The translations under genes were made by a program, and so were the position numbers. Below, piece after piece: positions 17,773 through 27,561 of a stretch of 64,000 bases of DNA; within the stretch, counting starts at the first letter, position 1, and each line of letters begins with the position of its first letter. The stretch covers positions 1-64,000 of the forward strand of contig JAHDQE010000067.1 of assembly GCA_018433975.1 (NCBI GenBank). Direction: 5' to 3'. This DNA is from Ornatilinea sp. (GTDB taxonomy: Bacteria; Chloroflexota; Anaerolineae; Anaerolineales; Anaerolineaceae). Below the pieces are notes generated by a model. That model did not search any database, was not told the origin of the DNA, and saw nothing but the letters and a program-made list of their open reading frames with translations.

Positions 17773-19134
17773 TCAATTGGCAGGGGACCCTTCCGGAAGG
17801 ACTTCCCCGTCCCGCTTTTGAACATTCCGCTGCACCGGCAGGCTGCGGTGCCACAGCCAGGCGGTTTGTGCCAGGCTGGCAAGCGTATAAGCCGCAGAAC
17901 CCACATAGGCCCCGGCAAACGCTCCCCAAACAACTCCCACGCCAAGGATCAGGACGGCCGATATCAGGAAGATAGCCACCGATTCCGGGATGCCGCGCGT
18001 GTTGCGCCCGTGTAAAATCAGGCCCTGATACCAGCTCTGCGAAGTAGCCAGAGAGGCCATAGGAATCGACAGCAGGAAACCGATCTGCGCAATTTCAGAC
18101 AGCGAGGGCGGAAGCGCAGAAACCCGGTTGAACCACAGCAGAGAAAGCGGTGTCACCGCGATCAGCACGCTGATCGCCCCCAGCGTGGCGGACAGGTAGC
18201 GGGTGAAACGCCGCAGGTTATCGAATGAGCGGGGCTGGTCGAGCATGGCCACAACCACCTCGTTCAGAGCAATGCCCAGACTGCGCAGCATGAAGGTCAG
18301 CCCGGAAATAACCGGCCAGACCGCCAGAGAATCGATTGGGTTGGGCATCCGGCTGATCCCCGCGCTCCCAATGGGCTGCCAGATAAAAGTCATCAACGAT
18401 GTAAGCGCCAGCGGGATGTAGAACTGAGAAAATTCTTTCAGCGTGATGGGGTCTGCGGGAGGCGCATAACGCACTTGCTGCACCAGCACCGGGCGGACCC
18501 GGAACCCCACATAGACCGCCTCGCTGGTGACCCCCAGCGCCTGGGCCGCAGCACCGGCGACCACACCGGGAACACCCCCCAGCAGATACGCGGTCGTCAG
18601 GACGACTACGTTTGCCATCAGGCGCACCGCAGTGCCCACTGCGACGGCATCCGAGTGGCCAAACCGGATCAGCACGCCCTGGTTAAAGCGGCGGTAGGCA
18701 ATCGCCGCGCTCCAGGGCAGCATGATCGCCAGACCGATCCGGGCCGGCGCAATAATTTCTTCCGGCGCGCCGATCAGGGTACGCACAATGAAATAATACA
18801 GCGGGGTAAAGGTCACCAGAAGGTGGATCCCCGTGACTGCCACGGCCAGCCAGATCATATAACGCCGCAGCTGCCGGTAGAGGGACCAGTCTTTGCTGAG
18901 CGCGGTAGAAGCGGACAGCAGCATAATGACCGGTGATTCGATGATGATCGCAACCGGAGCAACGATTCCCCCATACGCGGCCAGATTGATTTCAGGGTTC
19001 GCCAGCCGGGCAATCACTGCGCTCACGCCGATTGATTCCAGGCTCATAAAAAACCAGCTGGCCGCCAGTGGCCACCAGGTTTTAAAAATCTTTTGAATAG
19101 AAATAGTTTGAATTTTGCTCGTGTTTACGGTCAT
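17773..19134 (-). CDS. MATE-like multidrug/flippase-family membrane protein
   Basis: The protein of about 453 residues has some 12 membrane helices arranged in two similar halves, with no soluble domain. Weak features of the MATE/MOP superfamily are visible (for example GGVPGVVAGAAAQALG in the first half). Remote members include lipid and polysaccharide flippases, so the substrate is open. ATG 19134 is taken as start; an in-frame start at 19257 would overlap the upstream gene and add non-hydrophobic residues. It is the last gene of the PadR-led operon, which suggests inducible efflux. Confidence 0.72.
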   Translation of the reverse strand: MTVNTSKIQTISIQKIFKTWWPLAASWFFMSLESIGVSAVIARLANPEINLAAYGGIVAPVAIIIESPVIMLLSASTALSKDWSLYRQLRRYMIWLAVAVTGIHLLVTFTPLYYFIVRTLIGAPEEIIAPARIGLAIMLPWSAAIAYRRFNQGVLIRFGHSDAVAVGTAVRLMANVVVLTTAYLLGGVPGVVAGAAAQALGVTSEAVYVGFRVRPVLVQQVRYAPPADPITLKEFSQFYIPLALTSLMTFIWQPIGSAGISRMPNPIDSLAVWPVISGLTFMLRSLGIALNEVVVAMLDQPRSFDNLRRFTRYLSATLGAISVLIAVTPLSLLWFNRVSALPPSLSEIAQIGFLLSIPMASLATSQSWYQGLILHGRNTRGIPESVAIFLISAVLILGVGVVWGAFAGAYVGSAAYTLASLAQTAWLWHRSLPVQRNVQKRDGEVLPEGSPAN

Positions 19135-19240
19135 GGTGTCAAGAATACAGGTTCGCTTAAATTTATCCAGCGTTGAAGTATAGCACCATATCCGCAAATC
19201 CGGGCGAGGTTCAACAAGCTTAATCGAGATCCCTGTATAC

Positions 19241-19681
19241 TCAGGGAAAAATTTCATTCATCCGTGTCTGAAGTTTATTCCATCCCCAATAGGCTGCGAT
19301 TAACACCAGAACCAATCCCCCGGCAGCATAGAAATACCAGGCGGGCATAACCAGCATAAAACGAATCCCTAAAGTCAACAGCCCTGCTGCCACGCCCATC
19401 AGCCAGCCAAAGGCCAGCCTCGCCCGTTCAAATTCATTGAACACGCTTTTCCCCATTTTACCGAGCAGTAAATAAAGCCCTGCCGTCAATCCCAACATCG
19501 CGAGCAGCACCCAGATTCCCAGCCAGGGAGTCACTTCCAGAAATTGCCGGGTCCGGTAAACTTCCGCGTAAACCGGGAAATCAAGATAGGTCACTAAAAG
19601 CAGGACCGTTTGCACGGTTAAGTAGATTGGCAAGGCTTTGATAACCCAATCTCCCTCTGTATAAAAATGATCTTCACGCAT
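19241..19681 (-). CDS. Hypothetical four-helix membrane protein in the PadR operon
   Basis: I do not recognise a named family. The 146 residues contain four hydrophobic segments (about 15-32, 52-72, 90-108 and 113-130) separated by short charged loops, and a basic C-terminus. The gene has a good ribosome-binding site (AGGAGAG) and starts 9 bases after the PadR gene, so it is cotranscribed and probably under PadR control. Small membrane proteins of unknown function often follow PadR regulators. A partner or sensor role for the MATE-like transporter is possible but unproven. Confidence 0.7.
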   Translation of the reverse strand: MREDHFYTEGDWVIKALPIYLTVQTVLLLVTYLDFPVYAEVYRTRQFLEVTPWLGIWVLLAMLGLTAGLYLLLGKMGKSVFNEFERARLAFGWLMGVAAGLLTLGIRFMLVMPAWYFYAAGGLVLVLIAAYWGWNKLQTRMNEIFP

Positions 19682-19690
19682 AACGCTCTC

Positions 19691-20062
19691 CTATCCATCC
19701 GTCGAATGCACCGATTCCATCCGGGAAGCAACTTCGGGCATCTCAAACACCCGGAGGTTGCGTTCAATAAATTGCTTGAGCAGCCAGCGGCCCTTTTCGG
19801 TCAAATGATAGTACCGCCGGTCAGGACCTTGATGGGAAGGCTTGATTTCACTATCCACGATCCCAAAGCCCTGGAAACGGTTAAGCGCCCGATAGATACT
19901 GTTATCATCCACAGAAATCGTTCCCTGGCTGATGTCTTCGATCAGCGCCCCCATCTCAAAGGGATAACTCGGGCGCTCATGAAGCAGCAGTAAGATCCAG
20001 AAACTCAATAATCCCTTTTTATAGGTTGCTTCCCACTTTAACAACAGGTTTTCTTTTTCCAT
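19691..20062 (-). CDS. PadR family transcriptional regulator
   Basis: The 123-residue protein has the PadR winged helix: KKGLLSFWILLLLHERPSYPFEM, DNSIYRALNRFQGFGIVDSE and RRYYHLTEKGRWLL, the Y-x-L-T-xx-G wing. PadR proteins are usually ligand-responsive repressors of efflux or detoxification genes, often autoregulated. A perfect palindrome overlaps its promoter, supporting autoregulation. It heads a three-gene operon with two membrane proteins. Confidence 0.92.
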   Translation of the reverse strand: MEKENLLLKWEATYKKGLLSFWILLLLHERPSYPFEMGALIEDISQGTISVDDNSIYRALNRFQGFGIVDSEIKPSHQGPDRRYYHLTEKGRWLLKQFIERNLRVFEMPEVASRMESVHSTDG

Positions 20063-20077
20063 TATTCATCCATTAGA

Positions 20078-20100
20078 CTATTATACAAATAGTATAATAG
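20078..20100 (-). promoter_or_regulatory. Palindromic operator/-10 region of the PadR operon
   Basis: CTATTATAC (20078-20086) and GTATAATAG (20092-20100) are exact inverted repeats with a 5-base spacer. The leftward -10 box TATAAT (20085-20080) lies inside the left arm, so a bound dimer would occlude it. The ATG is only 16 bases beyond the palindrome, giving a very short leader. Confidence 0.65.
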
Positions 20101-20335
20101 CATGAATAACAAAAGTCAAGCGGTTGTTTTTGTTTTGGTACGATTCGGGAAGAGGAAACTGCGGGTACAATCCGCCGCAGGTTGGAGATTGACAGCGCCC
20201 CTTTCCTGCGCTCTCGAGAAATTATTTTATCTCCGTATGCCCACCTCTCACAAAAGGATTTTCACGCCCGCAAAGTCTAACAATAATCCAAGCAATTGGA
20301 GCACACGGACGGAGGTTGTATCGTTTAAACCCAAA
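20101..20335. other. Intergenic stretch between the PadR operon and gltB terminator
   Basis: About 235 bases separate the PadR operator from the gltB terminator. A 91-codon rightward frame at 20102 lacks a ribosome-binding site and family resemblance, so I see no supported gene here. Confidence 0.5.
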
Positions 20336-20362
20336 GGTTGCCGGAAAGAATTTCCGGCAACC
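20336..20362 (-). terminator. Intrinsic terminator of gltB
   Basis: A perfect 12-base stem (20336-20347 with 20351-20362, three-base loop) lies 27 bases beyond the gltB stop. The minus-strand sequence after it is T-rich but interrupted by G residues. Confidence 0.7.
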
Positions 20363-20389
20363 TTTGAAATGGATTAATCATCCGCTCAA

Positions 20390-23300
20390 TCAAGAAGATT
20401 CATCCAGGACCGGATAATTTTCAAGGACCGGAATAACCTTAACAAACCGTTCCAGCAGGATCTTCTCTTCACAAAATTTCTGGACCCGCTCAACCTCTTC
20501 ATATTGGTGTGTCTGTTCCAGAGACTGAACATACTGCCCCAACAGCCCTTTCAGGCTGCCAACATCACCTTTTTCGAGGGGCTGAATGGACACATTGGAG
20601 CCGCGCGCCAGCCGCTTCCGGAGGGCGGTGAGATCGAAGCCCATTTCGGGCGTCAGCATCTGGTACACCACCCCGCCCGTCATCCCGGAAAAAGCGTAGG
20701 GACCGGGGTCGCCCAAAATGACAACCTGTCCGGCGGTCATATATTCGCAGGCATAGCCTTTCAGGTTCGCGCGGGTGCCCATGCTTCCCGACGACCCGTT
20801 TACCGGTTCCGTGATTTCTCCGCCGAGCACCACGGAAGCCCCGGAAAGCCGGATGCAGGCCCGTGTATCGGCGTTGCCCTGGACGAGCAGCGTCCCCTTG
20901 ATCGCCCCGTAAGCGAAGCTTTTTCCCACGCTGCCGTCGATGCGCGAGCCGTCCTTGTTGAGCCCCTTCATCACGGCAATCCGCCCGCCGTTGGCGCCCT
21001 TCCCGACTCCGTCCTGCGCGCCGCCTTCAATCAGCAGGTCGATCTTATCGCTGACCCAGGAACCAAACCCGTTCCCGGCAATCGAAGAGGGGCCAAAGTG
21101 CAGGTGCAGGCGGTCGATCCGCTTCTCCAGATCCGGGTTTCTGGCCAGTTCTCCGGAGAGATGCGAGCCCAGGGCCCGGTCGAAGGCCATGACCTCATCC
21201 TGGTAGGTGATTTCCTTTTCTTCATCCGAGATGATGTTCAACACCAGCTCGCTCATCAACCGGGTCAGGCTGTTGCGCGGGCGGGTCAGCAGGCGGCCGA
21301 CCCCCGGCTCCAGCTCGACCCGCGGCTTCATGGGAACCGACTCGAAAATCGCGGAGAGATCAATACGTTCTTTCAGCATAACCTGGGTCAGCAGGTCCGC
21401 CCGGCCCACCATATCCTGCAGGCAGGTGAAGCCCAGGCCGGCGGTGATCTCCCGCATCTCCTCCCCGATCGCGTTCAACAGGCGCACCAGTTGGTCCACA
21501 GCGCGCAGGTAATCCAGCGGGGTAAAGTTCTTTAATCCGGCTTTTTTGGCTTCTTCCAGGGTGCGGATCTGGGTGGCAATCCCGGAACGGCACAACCCTT
21601 CATTGCACTGGCGGCAGACCGTGCAGCCGATGGCAATCATCGGCAGGGTCGCAAAGCCCACCCGGTTCGCGCCCATCAGGATCATTTTCACGGCATCGCT
21701 GCCGCTCTTCATCCCGCCGTCGCACCACAGCTCCACCTTGTAGCGGATGCCGGCATCGATCAGGGCGCGGTGCGCCTGGAGGATGCCGATCTCCACCGGC
21801 AGCCCCACAAACTGTTTGGCGTGTTTGCGGGCTGCTCCGGTGCCGCCATCATACCCGCTCAGGTTGATAATATCCGCACCGGCCTTGGCAATACCCACCG
21901 CAATCACCCCGATGTCGGGCACCACCGGACACTTCACCGAGATCATGGCATCCGGGTTGACCAGTTTGATCTCTTCAATGAGCTGCGCCAGGTCCTCAAT
22001 CGAATACAGGTCATGGTTGTTGGAAGGCGAAAGCAGCGGCACGTAGGGCGTGGTGTGGCGCGCTTCGGCCACCTGGACGGTGATCTTGTACCCCGGCAGC
22101 ATTCCGCCTTCTCCGGGTTTCGCGCCCTGTCCGATTTTGATTTCGATCACACTGGCAGAGTTGAGGAACTGGGCATTGACCCCAAAACGCCCGGAGGCCA
22201 CCTGCTGCCCGCGGTTGCGTTTATACAGCCCGATGATCCCCGGCAGTTCGCCGCCTTCGCCGTTGATGCACAGAATATCCAGAGTAGACGCGGCATGGGC
22301 GTAAGTGCGGAATGCCAGCTCGGATTGGGAACCGAAGGACATGGCTCCGATCACCAGCGGCATGCGGTGGTTTTTAATTTTCAGATCAACATCTTCAACG
22401 CTCACCTTGTGTTTTCCGGGTTTGAAACCCAAAAGGTGGCGCAGCGCGACCGGTTTCTCTGCGGAAAGGCGCTGGTAAGTGTCGCGCACTTCCTGATAGT
22501 CGATCTTCCCTCTGGCAAAATCGCCCACTTTTCTCCAATAGGAAGGATAAAAGTGGGCGGTCTTGGGTAGGGGCGATTCGAATGACTGCTGCTGGAGTTC
22601 CTCCGCGCGGGCAGAAGCCTGCTGGTCCAGGTCTTTCCAGGATAACCCGGCCTGATTGCCGCCGAAGAAGTTCGGGCTGTTCAGGCACTCGGCCAGTTCG
22701 GTGGATAAGCCGATCGAGCTGCAAACCCGGCCGTAACCGCGCAGCTCGTGGCAGCCCATGGTAGAGATAACCTTTTCCAGCCCGATATTGATCTGCCGCG
22801 CCAGGCGGTATTGTTTTTCGATCAGTTCTTCCGGATTCCCGGCGCTTGAGCCCTCGTCCGCCCCAATGCTGATCGCAAACATGGCGTAGGGGTTGACCGC
22901 ATCCAGACCAAAGCCGCTCAGGAGCGCGATATCGTGCAGGTTGCGGATGCTGGCGCTGCGCAGGATCAGGCCCGTCCGGCGGCGCAGGTTAACCGAACTG
23001 TCGGCCTCCCGCAAAGCTTTATCCACCACAGAAGAAGCCAGATGCGGGTCCAGCCAGCCCAATCCCTGCCGGAAAGCCGGATGATCATCCAGTATCAGAC
23101 ACTGGATACCGGCCCGGGCCGCCTTAACGGCTTCCCGGCGCAGCCGCTCCAGCGCGGTTTCCACACTTTCCTTTTCCTGAATACCCAGGTTCAGGCAGGC
23201 CACCCGCCCCTGGAAGGATTCTACAAATTTTTCAATCGTCATGCTGCCGATGCGTCTGGCAACAGCCTCCCCCACTTCCGCGCCGCCCAGAGCGGGATGC

Positions 23301-25027
23301 CCGCCGGTCAGCAGGAGGGTGTCCAGGGTGATCAGGATATCCGCGGAATTCGGCGGCTCTCCGATCTCGGGCCGGGCGCCCACCAGAGTCTGTGTGGAAA
23401 ACGCTTCCATTTCCCGCCCACGGTCGATGGCCGGGTTGGTCACCACGGCCACTTTTTCCTTGAAATAATCCGAAAGGTTGGTCCGGTTCGGGTCCAGCGC
23501 GGCCAGAGGGCCGTCGTATCCCAGGGAAGAGACCGGGTCTTTCCCGGTACGGATTACCTCCCGGATGTCGGCCACATGTTCCTGCCGCCACCCTGCGGCG
23601 GAGAGCAGGTTGCGGTCAATCGGGCGCACCTGGTCGGGGTCATCCCATGCGATCCGGCAGCCGGAGGATGAAACGGCCGGCCGCTCGCTGTCCGTTTTTT
23701 CGGGTAATCGGGGCTCCTCAAACACCGGAGAAGAGGTCTGATTCCACGCGGACCAATAACGGCGTGCCAGCTCGGGGGCTTCACGCTGGAAGGCCGTGCC
23801 CATCACATACTTTTTGATCTGAGCATCGTCAAAGACCTGAACGCCCTTCCCGCGGTTCACCCGCAGCCCCATTTTTTCACCCGGAGCCAGCGGTCGGGCG
23901 TCGCTCAACATATTTTCAAAGAAGATCGCGCCCCGTTCGGAGCTGAAGACGTGTTCTTTCTCGGTCTCAAAATACCACAGCGGGCGCAGACCCAGCGCGT
24001 CCACACTGGCCATGGCGATATCATCGTGGCGGGCAACGATCCCGGCCGGGCCCTGCGCGTAAGGCCCAAAGGCCTGGCGCAGGCGGGTGTAGACGGCCCG
24101 CAGTTCGGGGTCCATCTGGGCCACTTCCACCGGGGCGGGCGGGAAGATCATATCCAGCGCCTCAAACAGGTCCAACCCGTATTTCACAATCAGGGTATGC
24201 AGGGTGCGGTCGACATTCTGAGAATCCGACCCCAGGTAGGGCAGGTTCACCCCGATCTGGCGGGCCTCCTGGCAGAAGCGGTCAATGGTGTTGATCTCGC
24301 CGTTGTGCCCCAGGACGGCAAAGGGCTGGGCGCGCTCAAAGGTGGAGACCGTGTTGGTGGAATAACGCGCATGGCACAGCACCATACAGGTGTCATAGCT
24401 GCGGTCTTTCAAATCCGGATAATACCGCCCCAACGCTTCCACCGAGCCGCGCACTTTATAAACCACCGAAGTGTTGCTTAAGGAGGCAAAATGGACCCGG
24501 TACTGGTCTTCAATCCCTTCCTGGATGTTCAACAAACGGCGTTCGATATCCGGCGCTTCACTGTATCCGGCAATTTGCCAGAAAGTGGGGGCATCCTGAA
24601 GCGCACTGCGCCCCAGGACTTCAGGACGGACTTCAGGCCGGATTTCCATTAAAAGGTTGAGGTCCGCCTCCCGAAACCGGGCATTGATGTCTTCGCTGAT
24701 CTCCGGATAAGACAGCGTATGCGGCACAAAGAGATGGCCCACCCAGAAGCCGGGGTGTGTTGCCAGCGACGAGCGCAGACCGGCATGGCTCAATTTCCTG
24801 GCCCACAGTTCGCGGGGAATATCGGTCTGTACCCCTGCGCCGTCCCCTTCTCCGTTAACAAACCCGGTGCGGTGTCCCATGCGCACCAGCGAATCCAGCG
24901 CCCGCTTGAGGGTGCCAAAGGTGCTCATCCCATGCTTCCGTGCGCTGAGATAAATGGCGCAGCCGTCTCGCTCCAATCCATAAGGAAATTCTTGAGGCAG
25001 ATCGGTACGGATATTTTTATTTTTCAT
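20390..25027 (-). CDS. gltB: Glutamate synthase large subunit (GltB)
   Basis: The 1545-residue protein combines all GltB modules. A class II glutaminase domain sits at the N-terminus (DGCAIYLSA with probable nucleophile Cys23; GHRTGFVNGEGDGAG). Then come the central domain, the FMN-binding synthase barrel (NLSGYDGGTGAARK), a cysteine set at CTVCRQCNEGLC for the Fe-S cluster, and a C-terminal GxGxG helix domain (NGSSGSMGTRANL). It makes two glutamates from glutamine and 2-oxoglutarate. No gltD is adjacent, so the electron-donating subunit must be elsewhere or be a ferredoxin. The ribosome-binding site AAAAGGAG precedes ATG 25027 and may be sequestered by the leader hairpin. The residue after the cysteine differs from the common CGVG. 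Confidence 0.95.
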   Translation of the reverse strand: MKNKNIRTDLPQEFPYGLERDGCAIYLSARKHGMSTFGTLKRALDSLVRMGHRTGFVNGEGDGAGVQTDIPRELWARKLSHAGLRSSLATHPGFWVGHLFVPHTLSYPEISEDINARFREADLNLLMEIRPEVRPEVLGRSALQDAPTFWQIAGYSEAPDIERRLLNIQEGIEDQYRVHFASLSNTSVVYKVRGSVEALGRYYPDLKDRSYDTCMVLCHARYSTNTVSTFERAQPFAVLGHNGEINTIDRFCQEARQIGVNLPYLGSDSQNVDRTLHTLIVKYGLDLFEALDMIFPPAPVEVAQMDPELRAVYTRLRQAFGPYAQGPAGIVARHDDIAMASVDALGLRPLWYFETEKEHVFSSERGAIFFENMLSDARPLAPGEKMGLRVNRGKGVQVFDDAQIKKYVMGTAFQREAPELARRYWSAWNQTSSPVFEEPRLPEKTDSERPAVSSSGCRIAWDDPDQVRPIDRNLLSAAGWRQEHVADIREVIRTGKDPVSSLGYDGPLAALDPNRTNLSDYFKEKVAVVTNPAIDRGREMEAFSTQTLVGARPEIGEPPNSADILITLDTLLLTGGHPALGGAEVGEAVARRIGSMTIEKFVESFQGRVACLNLGIQEKESVETALERLRREAVKAARAGIQCLILDDHPAFRQGLGWLDPHLASSVVDKALREADSSVNLRRRTGLILRSASIRNLHDIALLSGFGLDAVNPYAMFAISIGADEGSSAGNPEELIEKQYRLARQINIGLEKVISTMGCHELRGYGRVCSSIGLSTELAECLNSPNFFGGNQAGLSWKDLDQQASARAEELQQQSFESPLPKTAHFYPSYWRKVGDFARGKIDYQEVRDTYQRLSAEKPVALRHLLGFKPGKHKVSVEDVDLKIKNHRMPLVIGAMSFGSQSELAFRTYAHAASTLDILCINGEGGELPGIIGLYKRNRGQQVASGRFGVNAQFLNSASVIEIKIGQGAKPGEGGMLPGYKITVQVAEARHTTPYVPLLSPSNNHDLYSIEDLAQLIEEIKLVNPDAMISVKCPVVPDIGVIAVGIAKAGADIINLSGYDGGTGAARKHAKQFVGLPVEIGILQAHRALIDAGIRYKVELWCDGGMKSGSDAVKMILMGANRVGFATLPMIAIGCTVCRQCNEGLCRSGIATQIRTLEEAKKAGLKNFTPLDYLRAVDQLVRLLNAIGEEMREITAGLGFTCLQDMVGRADLLTQVMLKERIDLSAIFESVPMKPRVELEPGVGRLLTRPRNSLTRLMSELVLNIISDEEKEITYQDEVMAFDRALGSHLSGELARNPDLEKRIDRLHLHFGPSSIAGNGFGSWVSDKIDLLIEGGAQDGVGKGANGGRIAVMKGLNKDGSRIDGSVGKSFAYGAIKGTLLVQGNADTRACIRLSGASVVLGGEITEPVNGSSGSMGTRANLKGYACEYMTAGQVVILGDPGPYAFSGMTGGVVYQMLTPEMGFDLTALRKRLARGSNVSIQPLEKGDVGSLKGLLGQYVQSLEQTHQYEEVERVQKFCEEKILLERFVKVIPVLENYPVLDESS

Positions 25028-25033
25028 CGGTTT

Positions 25034-25083
25034 CTCCTTTTGGATATATGTACCAATACAAGATTGCCGAAAAGGAGCGGCAA
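25034..25083 (-). promoter_or_regulatory. Putative SD-pairing hairpin in the gltB 5' leader
   Basis: In the leftward transcript, TTGCCG and CGGCAA (25083-25078 and 25069-25064) form a stem whose 8-base loop is CTCCTTTT. The gltB ribosome-binding site, AAAAGGAG at 25041-25034, is the exact complement of that loop. A loop-SD pseudoknot could switch translation. No known riboswitch family was recognised. Confidence 0.45.
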
Positions 25084-25428
25084 CTTTTTAAAAGTTAACT
25101 TCAACTGGTAATTCAATCGGCTGGAGGGCATCGGGGGAAGTAGGATCCAGATGCGAACCAAATGCAATTAACTCGGTTGTGTTTGGTTGAATGAGACTCG
25201 TCTATACAACCCGGGCGGGTGTAAAAATTTGTTTATTTTATCATACAAGTCAATGATTTTGGAATAGTTTTTTAAAATTTTGCTGCATGCCGCTCTGAAA
25301 AAATGGATTTCACGGGAAACAACATTATACAAAGCATCGAATTTATGCTGTACAAACAATATACTATACAAAGAGGTCTCGGACAGCCCGGGGCATATTT
25401 TGTTCGATTATTCCGGAGAGGTGTAAAG
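25084..25428. other. gltB / TspO-like divergent intergenic region
   Basis: This AT-rich stretch must contain both divergent promoters. An AACTTTT/AAAAGTT palindrome is at 25082-25096. Short frames on either strand lack ribosome-binding sites and are not accepted as genes. Confidence 0.5.
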
Positions 25429-26193
25429 ATGAGGTTCTTACGCTGGATGAATGGATTGGCATTTGCTGCCACACTGACGGTGAACGCGCTCGCCAATATT
25501 TTGCCGTTGAACGGCCAGAACACCGGTGAAATATCGGACCGCTATCCGGTGTTATTTACCCCGGCCGGATATGTGTTTTCCATCTGGGGACTGATCTACC
25601 TGCTGCTGGGAATTTACTCGGTCTACCAGCTTTTGCCTGGCCAGCGCAATGCGGGCTTTGTGAAGCGCATCGGCTGGTGGTTTGTGGCAAGCTCCGTGTT
25701 TAACATCACCTGGCTGTTCATGTGGCACTACAACCGGATCGTGCTCAGCGAGGTTGCCATGCTGGGGCTGCTGGTTTCCCTGCTGGCGATTTATCTCCGC
25801 CTGGGGATCGGGCGCCGCGTGGCGGATTCCCGGGAAAGGTGGCTGGTGCACCTGCCGTTCAGCATCTATCTGGGCTGGGTTTCTGTGGCAACCATCGCCA
25901 ACACCGCCATATTGCTGTACGATCTGAACTGGAGCGGCTTTGGCATCGCGCCCGAAATCTGGACCGCGGTTGTGCTGGTAGTCGGCGGGCTGTTGGGCGT
26001 GTGGATGACCCTGGTCCGCAGGGAAATCGCCTATCCTCTGGTGATCATCTGGGCTTTCGTGGGTGTGGTCGTTCGCCGGATGGATACCCCCATCGTGGCG
26101 GTCACCGCGGGGCTCACCGCCCTGGTGGTGCTACTGGTGCTGGTGAGGAGTGTGCTGCGGAGAGGGCCGGCTCCGGTAATTCAAACCGTTTAG
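25429..26193 (+). CDS. TspO/MBR-like tryptophan-rich membrane protein
   Basis: The 254-residue protein has seven to eight hydrophobic helices. Features of the TspO/MBR group and its longer bacterial relatives include FTPAGYVFSIWGLIYLLLG (residues 45-63), repeated aromatic Trp/Tyr residues and SVFNITWLFMWHYNR. Classical TspO is about 155 residues with five helices, so this is an extended version. Relatives bind tetrapyrroles or respond to stress; the ligand here is unknown. ATG 25429 has GGAGAGG 8 bases upstream. The in-frame upstream start at 25303 would add a non-conserved 42-residue segment. Confidence 0.75.
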   Translation: MRFLRWMNGLAFAATLTVNALANILPLNGQNTGEISDRYPVLFTPAGYVFSIWGLIYLLLGIYSVYQLLPGQRNAGFVKRIGWWFVASSVFNITWLFMWHYNRIVLSEVAMLGLLVSLLAIYLRLGIGRRVADSRERWLVHLPFSIYLGWVSVATIANTAILLYDLNWSGFGIAPEIWTAVVLVVGGLLGVWMTLVRREIAYPLVIIWAFVGVVVRRMDTPIVAVTAGLTALVVLLVLVRSVLRRGPAPVIQTV

Positions 26194-26220
26194 CCGCTAT
26201 TCTCTTGAAATTCACTTCAA

Positions 26221-27514
26221 TCAATCCGGTTTGATCCATTTCAGTTGAGCACGGTCATTAACCCAATTCAATACAAGGAATGCTTTCTGTTCTTCATCCC
26301 AACCAATAACCGAATCATTCCCATACTCTCTGAACTCGCCTGTTTCCCAATCCCAGATCAGGAAAGAGTATTCTCTGCTCTGTCCCAGAGTATATGAGAG
26401 AATCGCGGTAAAACGCTTGTCAAGGGAGGTCACAGAGGTGGAACCTCCATAATAATATCGATCGCCATATTTATCTGACAAAGATTCTTTCTTTTCTACT
26501 TTCCCGGTAGAAATGTTGTAAATGACATAATTGTCTTGATTTGAACCCGAGTCCACGAGAACCAGCCGTTCATTGTCCTTATCGGTTACACCAATTTTAT
26601 AATTCCCCTGCAAGTCCCCCAGGCAGCGCGGTTTGTCCGGCTCATTTTCATAGAGTGCGATGATTTTCGAATAACCTGCGGATTCATCATCACTATAGAG
26701 GGATATAAATACAACACCATGCTCCGGATAGATCTGCATCACATACCCTTCGGGGAAGGATGCGATATCTTCCTCGCTCAGGGTATATTGATAGCTCTGA
26801 ACCAGTTGTGCATCCATGTCAAACACTTGGATATCGAATATCTTCTTATCACCATATGGGCTGGTGAAGAGGGCAAATTCAGACCCATCCCACAGCCAGC
26901 TCATGTCCATACACTCACTGTGTGTGTTTATTGCGGTGTTCCGGGCAGATTTGACTTGTAAACGGCCGTCGGTTTCCTCCAGAATGTAGAATTGGTCGCG
27001 AAAGCAGCTCTTCTCAGGATTGTAAAGCTTCGGCGCATACAGAAACGCCCGATTGGGAGACCAGGAGAAATCATAGACATAAATATACTCATCTATTGGA
27101 GTCAACTCGTCAAACTGAAAGACCGTAAACGGGAAGGACAGGGATGCGATTGAATAAGTAGTTGCGATGTCAATCACAAACCACTTTCCGTTATGTGATA
27201 ATGCGAAATTGTATTCGTAACCCGCTAGTTGTGGTTTATTGATCCACTGGTCGAACTGGTATTCCCTTGTTCTAAGTATTTGGGAATACTCGTCATTGCT
27301 GGCAAGAGTACCATTTATAATTTCCGGGGTTGTGGTACTTTCCTTTTGAGCAGTTGGCGTTGGGGTCTTCGTTGGAGCCGGGGGTTGCTGTAGGTGAAAT
27401 TTTCACCGGTTGGGTTTCGGTGATTTCAAATGTAGATGTTGGAAGCACCGCTGTCCCATTGCTGCATCCAACAAGCAGTACGACAGCCAGCAGGAAAATA
27501 ATGGTCCTCCGCAT
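26221..27514 (-). pseudogene. Lipoprotein paralogue split by a one-base frameshift
   Basis: The N-terminus (ATG 27514, MRRTIIFLLAVVLLVGC with an LVGC lipobox) and the body (ending at 26221) are in different frames. Comparison with the intact paralogue at 27751-28995 places the break at a run of five G on the plus strand (27380-27384) where the paralogue has four. Removing one base restores a continuous lipoprotein of about 430 residues. The downstream frame is open back to the homologous TPTAQKESTTTPE linker, upstream of any start codon. The body has beta-propeller-like strands (YIYVYDFSWSPN, FLIWDWETGEF). It is either a recent pseudogene, a phase-variable gene or a homopolymer sequencing error. 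Confidence 0.75.
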
Positions 27515-27561
27515 GGATTTCTCCTTTTTCATTACCATTGACATGCCCCCATGAGCAGTTG

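Noticed and set aside
20102-20377. 91-codon rightward frame beside the PadR operator
   Set aside because: It has no ribosome-binding site, runs across the gltB terminator and resembles nothing known.
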